NCBI RefSeq assembly: GCF_025698545.1
Contig: NC_068570.1
Location: 2,852,001 to 2,916,000, forward strand
Direction of reading: 5' to 3'
Origin: Gossypium raimondii
Lineage: Eukaryota; Streptophyta; Magnoliopsida; Malvales; Malvaceae
DNA length: 64,000 nucleotides
Position numbers and translations under genes: made by a program. Positions 35,883 through 46,566 of the stretch are shown here, piece after piece. The notes beneath the pieces are model-generated. The model ran no database searches. It was not told where the DNA came from and was given only the letters and a program-made list of their open reading frames with translations. The number at the start of each line of letters is the position of its first letter. Position 1 is the first letter of the stretch.

Positions 35883-36933
35883 ATTCCTGATTTGATTAAA
35901 AAATTTTAAAAAAACCAGTTTAATTGATTTTTTTATTTAACCAATTTGATCACCAATTCAATCAATTTTTAATCAATTCGTTCCGATTTCTAATCTAACC
36001 AATTCAAATGCACTTTCCATCGATTCAATACAAGCAACACTACCGCAAATGATGATAAAATAACAAGCTTTTTCATATAAATGTCATAATATTGGTATTA
36101 TTTTTAAAAATAATTTATTTGAAAATTATATCAAATTATTTGCGTAAAAAGTTAGTGGCGCTTTAGGCAACAGACGCCGCCATATGTAAGGCTATTGGCG
36201 CTTTAGGCGTTTATTGATTACGCCAGCAAAGGTTTAGTATGTTGTGGCCTTTACATCTAGAAACACCGCTAAGTTTACTTTAACCCGTCAAATACACTAT
36301 TAAAATTGAAATACACATATTATTATAATAAATTATTTAACAATCATAATATTTAAATTTAATTAACACTTTACATTCAATAATTACTAATTACATGATT
36401 TACTATTATGATATTTATATTTTAAAAGTAATTCAAAATAATTTTTATATAAATTCAATGATGATGTTTTTTAAAATAAACTTCTAATTTTTTAATATTT
36501 TAGAATATTTTAAGATTGTTAATATTTTTATAATTTTTTACAATTCTTTAAAGATTCTAACATTTTTTAAAAAATTTAAACATTTATAATTTATTTTAAT
36601 TTAAAAAATAGGTCATTTTAATGATGATGTCATAGTGATTTTAGCGTATGCCATGTGGAAATTTATGTTTGGCTTGATATTTTAACTAGTTTTTTTAACG
36701 TCTAAAGGATTAAATTGAGAACGTCTAATAATATTAAGGACCGAAGTAAATAAAGAAAAACTTTAAAATTAAAGTGAGAAAAGCGATACAGTTAAAAGAA
36801 GATGATGAAAGAGGCTATTCAAAGTTGGAAATTATAAACTTTATATTAGAATTATAAAAAGTAATAAAGCGAATTTAGATAAAGAAGAAATAAGTTGACC
36901 AATAAAGGAATAGATTCATCTTAAAGAGAGACA
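35883..36933. other. AT-rich stretch with GGCGCTTTAGGC motif
   Basis: No gene. TAGTGGCGCTTTAGGCAAC, then TATTGGCGCTTTAGGCGTT, occur at 36150-36215 in an otherwise AT-rich tract, suggesting an old TIR element whose ends I could not fix. Confidence 0.4.
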
Positions 36934-37828
36934 TGTTAAAATAGGTTAGAAGTTCTCGTATTCAAATTTAATCTCTGTATTTCTATTTTTATGGAATTTA
37001 ATTTTTTTTATTTTACAAATTTTAAAATTTAAGTCCAACGGTTAACATTTAGAGATGTTCATAAGCCGGACCTAAGAATGAAGTTAAAATACTTTGTACT
37101 TGCCCAAGTCAGGCCCAACCCGAACTATGAGCCTGAATTTTTGTCTAAGTCTACTCATATTTACAAAAAAACTAACCCAAGTTCATTTTAGGCCCACCCA
37201 AATTATTTTTTAAAACAATATAAAAAATATTTATATTATTTTAATTTAATATTTAATAATTTTATTTTTTACTGAAAATTTTTATATAATCATCTTAACA
37301 TTATTTTAATATTTACATTAGAGTAGTAGTATATATTTAGTATAAGTTTATTTTTTAAATGTGTTATAAATTCATAATATATAAAAATAACATAATATAA
37401 AATTTTATAAATAAAAATGGGTCGGGTCGGGTCAGGCTCGAACCTTGAATGCTTATGCCCGAGTCCGGCACATATTTTAAACAAGTCTAATTTTTTTGCC
37501 CAAGTTCATTTTTGGCCTAATATTTTTACCCAAACCTTCCTAAAATTCGAGCTGGCTTTCGAGCTTGGGCGGGTAGCCCAACTCATGAAAAGGTGTATTA
37601 ACACTATTATTCTTTTTGTTAAATTTGTTGCTATAATATTTTTTTAAATAAAAAATTTACTTGATAGTCATGTAATTAAAAATATGACTTTATAATTAAC
37701 TTAAATTTAATAGGGTTAACAGTTGGATCTAAATTTTAAAATCTGAAAAATAAAGAGATTAAATTTCAGTAAATAAAAATACAATGACTAAATTCTTAAC
37801 TTTTAAAAAGTAAGACATATTTTAACCT
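36934..37828. mobile_element. MITE (same family as 46226-46557), split by a hAT-like MITE
   Basis: Left arm GTTAAAATAGGTTAGAAG... and right arm ...AAGTAAGACATATTTTAACC are inverted and match the element at 46226-46557 through TTTAAGTC(C/T)AAC..GTTAACA, GTTGGATCTAAATTT and GACTAAATTCTTAA. The hAT-like MITE at 37050-37597 lies inside. Exact ends are approximate. Confidence 0.6.
37050..37597. mobile_element. hAT-like MITE, 548 bp, nested
   Basis: Starts TAGAGATGTTCATAAGCC; ends TCATGAAAAGGTGTA. Flanks TTAACATT (37042-37049) and TTAACACT (37598-37605) agree at 7 of 8. GGGTCGGGTCGGGTC near 37421 and GCCCAA-rich text match the MITE at 26720-33393. It sits inside a different MITE. Confidence 0.75.
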
Positions 37829-38189
37829 AAATAGTATTGCGTTTATATAAGAGTATAAAATTTTCAGATTTTATTTTTAAAATTATAAGAGCAAAGTTGA
37901 AATTGCCCAAAGCCCAGCTCTACCAATTTTGGATAAAACTTTTGGACAGAAATCAATTTAAATAATAAAAAGACCTTTCTTTTGAAATAATAATGATGAT
38001 AATAAAGAAAAGTTTGAATACCCAAAATAAAGTGTATTTTAGGGTCACTATCATCATATGGCCTGGACTACCCTTTATCAAGAATTACATACATATTTTT
38101 TTATGATAGCCTCCATATGTACAGGGAAAACTTTACTTCTTTATTTCTTTTTGCGTTTTCATTTTTAGATTATTATAAATTTTTTGGTA

Positions 38190-38310
38190 TTTTAGTTCGA
38201 TTGGTATAGTAATTATTGCTAATGCAAGAGAACATGAGTTTGAGTACATTGAAGCATATTATTCTCCCATTTATGGATCGAGGAAAAACTATGATGTAGT
38301 TTAGTTGTTT
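38190..38310 (+). repeat. SINE-like tRNA-derived fragment
   Basis: TTAGTTCGATTGGTATAGTA followed by AACATGAGTTTGAGTAC resembles A- and B-box text and matches a second copy at 58548-58640 (TTAGTTCAGTGGTTGG...GACATGAATTTGAGCG). Ends not fixed. Confidence 0.4.
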
Positions 38311-39238
38311 TATTTTTTTAAATGTGAATTTAAATATATTTCAGTATATATATATTTTATTTTTAGGAGTAATCTAATATATAAATTATGGATTAATGAA
38401 GGGTATGATTGAGAATCTTTGAATACTTCATATCTCATAAGATTTGATTAATAAATCAACAGGAGACTTGAATAAAAAAGGAAAACATGATTGTTCACAT
38501 TGGCAACCAAGTCTAAAGACTAAAGTCTTTTCTTTTCTGTTTTTTTTTCTAAAAGGAAAACAAACAAACCCAGATTTACGTATGCATGGATTGAATTTTA
38601 CTACCAAGAAAATCAAACTAAACCCCTGCCTACGATATTCCTTTCCATTCCCCGTTGCATGCTTATATATATCCATCCCATATAGCATTAATTATACCAT
38701 TAGCTTTCTACAGTTCTTCCCCCAGAACACTGAACTATTTTTCCTTTGATTTCTTGCCTTTTTTCTCTCAGTTTTCTGGTAAGTTAACATAAGAGACTTG
38801 AGGTTTTCATGTCCATGATATTCCTTTCATTTTTAATATATTTATTCTTTTGGGGGTTTCTAGGAAGACTGTATGCATTTCAAGTGGTATTTTATTATTT
38901 ATTTGTTTTCTAATATTAGTTAGCTAGTTTTGGCCACTACTGAGGAAAATTATAGTCTATGATGAACTGAGAAGATTTTGAGAGTTGTTGGGAAATATTA
39001 TAGCAAGTCAAATCCGACTAAATATTATTTTCAGAGTCCCATGCATTGAATTTAGTTCAATCACGTCGTCTTGATCTCGTTATTTCCTTCTTAAATTCCA
39101 TCCCTTTCCCTTATTGATTACTAACAGGCTATACCTACCGAATATATTCTCATTATTCTATCATAATTGTCCAATTACGAGTCATGTAAAGATATATGAA
39201 CCAACATAGAAAATACATTGCAAGTCCCTCTCTCTCTG

Positions 39239-39246
39239 TATAAATA
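39239..39246 (+). promoter_or_regulatory. TATA box of PGM-like copy 2
   Basis: TATAAATA after CTCTCTCTG, about 170 bases before the start codon, at the same relative place as in copy 1. Confidence 0.55.
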
Positions 39247-39414
39247 TAGGGTCTGCTACATTTTACATTCACTTCTTACAATTTCCCTTAAAAAGTTTTA
39301 TAGCCATTTGTGTCAATTATTATCAATCCCCATTCTTTCTTTGCCCTTTATTCCCCATCCTTTTGTTCTTACGAGCATCTTCTATTACTTGAATTGAATT
39401 CCCAAATGCAGAAA

Positions 39415-41493
39415 ATGAAGACCACAGCAGCTCAATTTACATACCCATGGCAGCTTTGCAAAACTGTCCACCTGGTATATATATACACACCATCCTAGTA
39501 TCAACTATTTGCTTAAATTTTGTTTTTTTTTTATTAAATCATAGTTTTTTTTATCTTTTTTTTTTCAGGTGAGGCATGGACAAGCCATGCATAATGTAGA
39601 AGGAGACATTAATCGTGAAGCACTGTTGTCCCCTCACCTATTTGATGCCCAGCTTTCCCCACTGGGCCTGCACCAGGTAATCCCATAACATTCAATGGCT
39701 AGCTTATCATCAATCTTCAATCCTGAAATGAATTAATCCAGTTTTTAATATAATCATATTAATTTCTACCTTTTTTTATTTCAGGTTGGTAAACTGCGGG
39801 AGGATGTTCATGCTAGTGGTCTACTTAAGAGGATTGAGTTGGTCGTAACTTCCCCCTTATACAGGTATAAAGCTCAGTTTTGCCTGAATTTCAATGGAAT
39901 ATCTCAGTCTCTGAAAAAGAAATCAAGGGAATATTTGTATTTTTGAAATACATTTTAGTGTTAGATAAAGATAGTTGATGAGTGTAAATGATCATCACTG
40001 CAGGACCATGCAAACTGCTTTTGGAGTATTCGGTAGTACTGAAAGCAACGAAGATGCAGGTGTCAATCACCCCCAAATTATGGCAGTTGAGCTTTGTCGA
40101 GACCGCATGGTAGTAACATATATGGCTGAAATCTCTCATGCTAGGCCTTCCTTCTTGATTTACTCCAACCATAATTGCAGTTCAATATATGCATAATATA
40201 CTGACGCATCCTCCAATTCAATACAGGGTGTTCGTCCTTGTGATATGAGGAGAAGGGTCAGCGAGTGTCAGGCTCTTTTCCCTTCCATTGATTTTTCAAT
40301 GGCAAGTTCCTTTAACCATAAGATGCTGATATAGATTATATCTTCATTAAATATCAGTATTCAAAGAGTTTTGCTTGTGCAGATGGATGGTGAAGATGAC
40401 AGCTTGTGGAATCCACACGTTCGAGAGTCCGAAGAGGAAATGGCTGCTCGAATGGTTCTTTTTATAAAATGGTAAACTCAAATTTCTTATCAACAATTTA
40501 CTATTCAGAAATAATTCACCAATTTATATATATTGCAGGCTATGGACAAGGCCAGAGCAAGAGATTGTGATTGTGAGTCATGGCATAATGCTTCAACATA
40601 TACTAAATGTACTTGAAAACGACTGTCATCCTACAGTTAGAACAGATTTATGCAAACGGTGGGCCTTATACATTGTCTCCATTTTCTTCTTCTTCTTTAG
40701 ACAAAGACTTGATTATACATTCTTTGCTTTCAAATTCTGACCTGGTCTGATGTGGGCCTTTTTCAGCTTCGGCAATTGTGAGCTCCGTTCCGTGCTCATT
40801 GTCGACAAAAGGTGAGCATTTTGTTCTGAAATTTAGAGGCATTCATTCAATCACGTATATGTTGTTTTTTTTCGGTACAGATTTTGAGTTGTTAGCTGTA
40901 CGTACATGACCGCATAAAATATATAAAACACATTAGGTCAATGTATTTTCTATATTCAAAGACCCATTAGGGTACATTGACCAAAGTCATTTATACTAAT
41001 ATTCATGGTACGCGTAAGGAATCACCTCCCAAAATCATTGTATCATATTAAAGTTTTATGGAATTACTATATAAAATGCCATTAATGGTCCCTTTCTCCA
41101 CTCAACCAAGATTAATATTTTTTTCCCAACACTTAAAATCAAACATGAAGTGGACAAGGGGAGGGAAAAAAATCAAGTTTGCTTCAAAGTTTGAGTCTAA
41201 AATACGTATGTGTTTTGAATTGAATATCTACAAGATTATCATAAGTCATGTTCCAGAATTCCAAAACCCGAACGTCTCAAGATATGTTTCATAAAAATAA
41301 GCTGTATAAGACATCATAATTTTTATGGTTCACAAAATTAGTCAAAGATTCATTATTTTCTAACATGCTTAAATCTGAAACATCCACTTGCTGTTTTTGA
41401 ATATGTTTCAGCTTGAAGGTAGCGGATTCACAGCTTTGCTCACCAAGAAATGCTGCAAAAGAGAATGTGTTAAGAGAGGAAGTTTCCGTCTGA
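39415..41493 (+). CDS. Phosphoglycerate-mutase-like protein, copy 2 (9 exons)
   Basis: Paralogue of the gene at 24201-25752, 254 residues as modelled. Exons: 39415-39474, 39569-39676, 39785-39864, 40004-40109, 40227-40301, 40383-40471, 40539-40658, 40767-40811, 41412-41493; frame is kept throughout and every intron is GT-AG except intron 5 (ATG|GCAAGT, GC-AG). Core residues are intact: VRHGQAMHN, MAVELCRD, IVSHGIM. Differences from copy 1 include Leu for Arg in SPLGLHQ, changed residues around VLENDCHPTVRTDL, and a longer C-terminus ending EEVSV. An alternative start at 39406 adds three residues (MQK) with the same frame. Family role: histidine-phosphatase fold; substrate unproven. A Copia-like LTR remnant lies 170 bases downstream. 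Confidence 0.87.
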
Positions 41494-41660
41494 TTCGACT
41501 CAAGTTACTTTGAGAACTCACTGTTGAACTTGAACTCTCCAGGATCTTTAATCTGCTTTGTCAAAAATTGAATTATTTTCATTGTCAATTGTCTTAAAGC
41601 TAGTTTGACCCATAGAAAGTCTATTTCTATTGTAATTGGATTGGAATGATTCCACTAGGA

Positions 41661-41933
41661 TGTTGTAATAAGAAATGAATATTATTTTATCTATTTGATG
41701 TTGATTAGGATAAAATGTTTTAATCTATTCGACTTTGATTAAAATAAGGGTTTTAAACCTATAAATAGACGTAATCGTTTTTCCTCTTGTATCATTCGAA
41801 TTCGACATAGTAAATTTTTTTCTCCTCTATCCGTGACTTTTTCCTGAAAGAATTTTCACGTAAAATTCTATGTGTTGTATCTTTCTTTCTTTTCTTTACG
41901 GTATATTACTATTATCGACGTTGTAATTTTACA
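41661..41933 (+). mobile_element. Copia-like LTR remnant
   Basis: TGTTGTAATAAGAAATG... with TATA-like CCTATAAATAGACG (41759-41772), then CCGTGACTTTTTCCTGAAAG and TTTTCACGTAAAATTCTATG, the usual U5-like text of small plant Copia LTRs. It ends near TTTTACA (41927-41933). No clear target duplication. Confidence 0.5.
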
Positions 41934-42828
41934 AAAGGGTATATTTCAAACATTAACATTCAAATACCAAATTTTGTTTATGTTGTTTGATAAACTTGTC
42001 TTTGGAATCTTATTCAGAGGTAAATTCACTAAATGAGTCACGGTACAAGTATTAATACAAGCTCAACCAATTTAAAATTTGTTGCAGTTTTAACCACGTA
42101 TACTTAAAGTGAACTCATTCAATCAAAACTAAATTTTCCTACTGAAAATAGATTGGTCACTTGCCTAGAACAACTATAGATTCTCTAATTTGCACTTAGA
42201 ATACCTCGCCACTAGTGCTTCACCAGTACCTCACCAATATCCAAGCACGTCAAGGCATGCAAATGTGACATGTGGAGTTCAGTCCCCCAACCTAGCAAGA
42301 GACAAGTGTCGTACCCTTCGGTCTATGGGGGACACGTAGAACCTCGCCATCTATCCCGTCATATTGAAACCTACTTAAGGTTGGGATGCTTTTAAAGTGG
42401 TGGACCATGAATAGACCAAAGACATATGCATGTCAAGATCTAAGGATCAAAGAAAGGACTCACATCCACCTGTAAGTTGTACTAATTGAGGACATGACAT
42501 TATGATTGTCAAGGATTCTCCCATAGAGTTCCTCACAATCAGCCTTGTACCGTACCTAACAAAGACAATAAATGCACAAATTGGCAAAAATTCACTGTCA
42601 CAAGATATATATATATGTAATGTTGCATTTATGTTCCATGGTTTAAAAGTGTATTGGGTTGAGCCTATGGCAATGCCAAATCCATTCACAGTCGAGTGCC
42701 ACAACCAAAGGGCCTTCCGAAACCGTAGACTCCGTATGCTTGGCAAGTAGTGGAAGCCAACAATATTTATACCTAAACTTGGACATTATCAAAGGTAAAT
42801 GAATAGTCACTGCTTAAAATTAAGAGCA
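41934..42828. other. Intergenic, no gene recognised
   Basis: Less AT-rich than its flanks between 42200 and 42480. Overlapping short open frames on both strands (42447-42750) show no known motif and no splice support. Confidence 0.4.
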
Positions 42829-43215
42829 GGTACAAGTATCATGGAAGTACCTATATTAGAAATCAGATTATATTTTGTTCAATTTATTCAAAAAATGGAT
42901 AAATTAGTTTTTATATGTTAGATCAACAAGCAAATTGATCTTTTTTGTTAAAAATCTTATTAATTTTTACTATTAAAAACTGATATGACTGACAAAATAA
43001 TCATACGGTTATATGTGACACGTCATGTGTACCTAATTCTGACATATAGGGACCAGTTTTTAACAATGGAAATAGATGAAATTTTTAATAGGACTAGTTT
43101 GCTCTTTGATTTCTCTTTGATCTAATATACAAGGACTAATTTGCTCATTTTTTTGAGTAGAGAGGAAAAAATGCAATCTGACTACTAGCATAAGGGCCTT
43201 TATGGTACTTTTACC
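42829..43215. mobile_element. MITE, family copy 1 of 3
   Basis: Inverted ends GGTACAAGTATCATGGAAGT and (inverted) TTTATGGTACTTTTACC; inner arms ATCAGATTATATTTTGTTCA and ATGCAATCTGACTACTAG. Copies 2 and 3 are at 61230-61615 and 62185-62565. The inner core includes GTGACACGTCATGTGTAC. No target duplication settled. Confidence 0.7.
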
Positions 43216-43241
43216 ACTAAGAATATGAATGAATACATTAA

Positions 43242-43731
43242 AGTTAATTACACCAGACACCCCCAAACTATAACCTTCATTCTTAATCGGTCCCCAAACT
43301 TCAAAACATTTTAATTACATTGACAAACTATTGACACTATACTAATCAAGTCCTTTTATTATTAAAGTTGTTAATTTAACATTAAATAATACATCACATA
43401 ACTTTTAAAAGTAAAATCTAAATATAAAGTAAAACTTTTAAAAAAGTGAATGATAAATCTTCGCAAAGGTTTTGAAAACCTCAAAACTAAAATTTTTAAA
43501 TATCTATTTTTACAGTATTCATTTTTCTTAAAATTTTATTTTAAATCATGTTATATAAGATCCGACGTGTCATGTAACAATTAAATTAATGATTTTAGTA
43601 ATAAATTAAAGGACTTAATTGATATAACATCAATAGTTTAAGAGTGTAATTAGAATGAATTAAAGTTCAAGAACCAATTAAAAGTGAAGGACATAGTTTA
43701 AAAATGTTTGGTGCAATTAATTCTATAGATT
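43242..43731. mobile_element. TIR element (MITE)
   Basis: Left arm AGTTAATTACACCAGACACC...AATCGGTCCCCAAACTTC; right arm inverted (GAACCAATTAAAAGTGAAGG...GTTTGGTGCAATTAATT). The arms pair over more than 120 bases with mismatches. No coding content. Confidence 0.7.
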
Positions 43732-44636
43732 AATATCATTCAAGGCAAAAATTAAAGGAAAAAAATTATTAGACTTATAAGATTGACCTATAAATGGCCA
43801 AGTCTAAGATAAGGCCATCATAGAGGGTCTGATTCCTATCAACCTCATCAACTTCGATAAGAAATCGTAGGTATTGTTTGGCTGAAGCGACAAGATCAAC
43901 ACTAATGGCGAGCTTTTAAGCCTCTCTCCATTCTAATTTTTGCCCTCTTTCCTTGCTAAACATAAACAAGGTTTTTGCTTCAATATTTACTCCAATAATA
44001 ACTATTAATTCGAATTAATTATTGCAAAGTTATATTTAAATGCGGACGTAGGGAGTTTTTTCTACTCTAAACTTTTCGAAAATTTTTGAAAATTCTCATT
44101 AAACATTTAAATTTTTTAAAAAGTTCAGTTAGATGCCTTGAAATTTTTTTGTAAATTCTCATTAAACCTTCAAATTTTCTGAAATTTATAATTAGATTTG
44201 TCAAAATTTCATATTAAAACCCTCAAAATTTTTAAAATTTTAGTTACACTTTCCCAAAACTTAATACTAAAATTTACCACTAACTATATCAAAATAAATT
44301 TGAACAAAAATAACATATAACGTGATTTACATAAGGTGAAACTCGAAACTCTCTAAATTTCAGAATATATATGAAGCTAATTACTATGCAAGTCTAAACT
44401 CAACTGTACTCATGTCCAAAAAATATATTATTTTTAAAATCTTAATTAGATAATATTCAAATACAATTAAAAATAATTAAAAAAGTAAATACATAATCTT
44501 ATCCGATATGAATAAATATTCATGGTGCACTAATGTGATATCCATTCTGTATCTTTCTCTTAACCAAATAATATAAAATTAAAATTATACAGCTGACGTG
44601 TGCAATGCATAAAAATTTTACTTTGATTAATTTATA
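43732..44636. other. AT-rich intergenic, no gene seen
   Basis: Contains repeated TTAAA(A/C)(C/A)TTTAAATTTT-like phrases at 44095-44240 (four to five diverged copies of 'CATTAAACATTTAAATTTTT'), otherwise nothing recognisable. Confidence 0.45.
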
Positions 44637-44645
44637 TAAATTAAA

Positions 44646-46049
44646 GGGTAAATTATATCGATAGTCACTTAACTATTAAAACTTTTATTTTAAACACTCA
44701 AAAAATAAAATAAAAATTTAAAATTTAAGCATCCACATAATATAGTTTGATAATTTTGGTCACTCCGTTAAAATCACAAACGTCAAGTTGGTATAACAAT
44801 TAAAAATTAATATAATAATAAATTTAGTCATCAAATGTTACATATTATATCAATTTAATCCTAATTTTAAAAAAATCAACTCTCAAAATGTACAAATATT
44901 CTCAATTTGATACTAATTCTAAAAATTCAAAGAAATATATAAAAATACATAAATATTTTCAAAAAAATATATTAATAAATTTAGATTTTATATTAATATT
45001 AAATAAAATAAAAATCTCCCACCTCTCCCCCTCCCCCACCGGACCTCCCCATTACCGTCCCTCTCCCCCTCAGTTTTCTCCACAAATTAAGATTTCTTCT
45101 TAGTTTCAATTATGATAGCAAGCAAATTTTGGTTACGCTCAAATTCCCATAAAAGACTTGATTCATCTTAACAACAATAAATGGGTGAACCATAAGACTA
45201 AGCATATTTGATATTCATCCTAAATAGTTGATACTTCTAGTATATTTGCAAATTAGTCAGTATTTAGAGGAATGGGATTAAATTTTCAAATCGAGATTAC
45301 CTTGATTCTAAGTCTTTCATCAACTTCAGACTGTTCATCATACTCATCAATTACTTGCGGAAGAAAAGAGCTCATGTTTTTGTGGTTCAAAATCCCCTCC
45401 TATCAACCATGAAAATTCTATCTTAAGTTGTTTATTCTTTAATAGAATCCATAAATTAGAATATAGGACATAAATTTTCAAAGTTTGGGTCGTGAAAAAG
45501 ACACTCACATTATGTTTCAAGAAAACTATTGCAGCATCTTCATCACCAGCACCCTTGCTCTATGTACTTACAGCTTCCACAAGATGATTATGTTTCAAGA
45601 GGGACGGTGGGGGGGAAGTCCGGCAGGAGAAGGGGGAGAAGGACGGTAGTGGGGGGAGGTCCGATGGGGGATGAGGAGAGGGAGAGAGACGGGGAGATTT
45701 TTATTTTATTTAGTATATTATAATTATATTTGTTTAATATTAATATAAAATATTTATGTATTTTTATATATTTCTTAATTTTTTAGAATTTAGATTAAAT
45801 TGAGAATATTTATAAATTTTGAGAGTTATTTTTAAAATAGGACTAAATCGATAAATATATAAAGGTTGATGGATGAATTTGTTATTATATCGATTTTTAA
45901 TTACCACATCAATTTGTCGTTTATGATTTAAATGGGAGTAATGAAGATGACTGAACTAAGTAACGTGGATGCTTAAATTGTAAAAGTTTTATTTTGGGTG
46001 CTTAAAATGAAATTTTTTATAGTTGAGAGACTATATGTGTAGGTTATCC
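44646..46049. mobile_element. Pack-MULE-like element with 9-bp target duplication
   Basis: 1,404 bp, flanked by the perfect 9-base repeat TAAATTAAA (44637-44645, 46050-46058). Two long inverted arms of about 430 bases (44646-45080 and 45600-46049) pair with scattered mismatches. They run from GGGTAAATTATATCGATAGTC to a C-rich inner edge (CCCACCTCTCCCCCTCCCCC on the left, its G-rich mirror on the right). Nine-base duplications and long TIRs fit Mutator-like elements. The 500-base core is not inverted and holds what looks like a captured gene fragment. No transposase is present. Confidence 0.83.
45301..45560 (-). pseudogene. Captured gene fragment in Pack-MULE core
   Basis: On the minus strand, two in-frame exon-like pieces are joined by a plausible GT-AG intron of about 109 bases. 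The first (from about 45555 to 45509) reads GAGDEDAAIVFLKHN and is followed by GTGAGTG. The second (45399-45301, 99 bases) follows TTGATAG, reads EGILNHKNMSSFLPQVIDEY then DEQSEVDERLRIK, and ends before GTAATCTC. The text is acidic and soluble-looking. I do not recognise the parent gene. The piece is open in one frame across the junction. Whether it is transcribed is unknown. Confidence 0.6.
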
Positions 46050-46225
46050 TAAATTAAAATATTAAAACATAATATAATAATATTTTTAAAATATATATAT
46101 ATGGTAAAAGTATTCGAATTATACAAAACACATCGTAAAAAAATCATCAATCACATGCTTTACAGTAGATAGAAATATTTAATTCCTTGATGGTAACTAA
46201 GATTTCATACGTAGTTTTATTAAAA

Positions 46226-46557
46226 AGGTTAAATGTGCCAGAAGTCCCTATACTTTTGAAAATTAAAATTTAGTCTCTTTACTTTTTAGATTTCAAAATT
46301 TAAGTCTAACTATTAACACTATTAAATCTTTTTTGTTAATTTCAAGTTAATTACAAAGTCATTTTTTAATTACATGGCTACCAAGTGAGTATTATTTTTT
46401 CAAAAAGTCACAGCAACAAATTTAACAAAAAGAATTTAGCAATGTTAAGAGTTGGACCTGAATTTGAAATCTAAAAGGTAGAGGACTAAATCCTATAAAA
46501 TAAAGAGACTAAATTCTAATTTTTAAAAAGAACAAGGACTTCTGGCACATTTTAACC
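46226..46557. mobile_element. MULE-type MITE, 332 bp, target duplication TTATTAAAA
   Basis: Perfect 9-base flank TTATTAAAA (46217-46225, 46558-46566). Ends AGGTTAAATGTGCCAGAAG and, inverted, CTTCTGGCACATTTTAACC, with about 55 bases of matching arm. Relatives lie at 36934-37828 and about 59943-60330. Confidence 0.85.
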
Positions 46558-46566
46558 TTATTAAAA

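Larger units (their letters stand above)
38443..41525 (+). repeat. Right arm of large inverted repeat (gene copy 2)
   Basis: Inverted partner of 24125-26664. It is longer mainly because intron 8 is 600 bases here and 114 bases in the left arm. The inner spacer between arms is about 11.8 kb and entirely element-derived or AT-rich. Confidence 0.85.

Noticed and set aside
38428..38749. Overlapping 86- and 101-codon frames
   Set aside because: Part of the inverted-repeat promoter arm; the equivalent frame in the other arm (26363-26566) is not conserved in sequence or length.
42447..42750. 99- and 82-codon frames on opposite strands
   Set aside because: Mutually overlapping antisense frames, no motif, no introns, no promoter sign.
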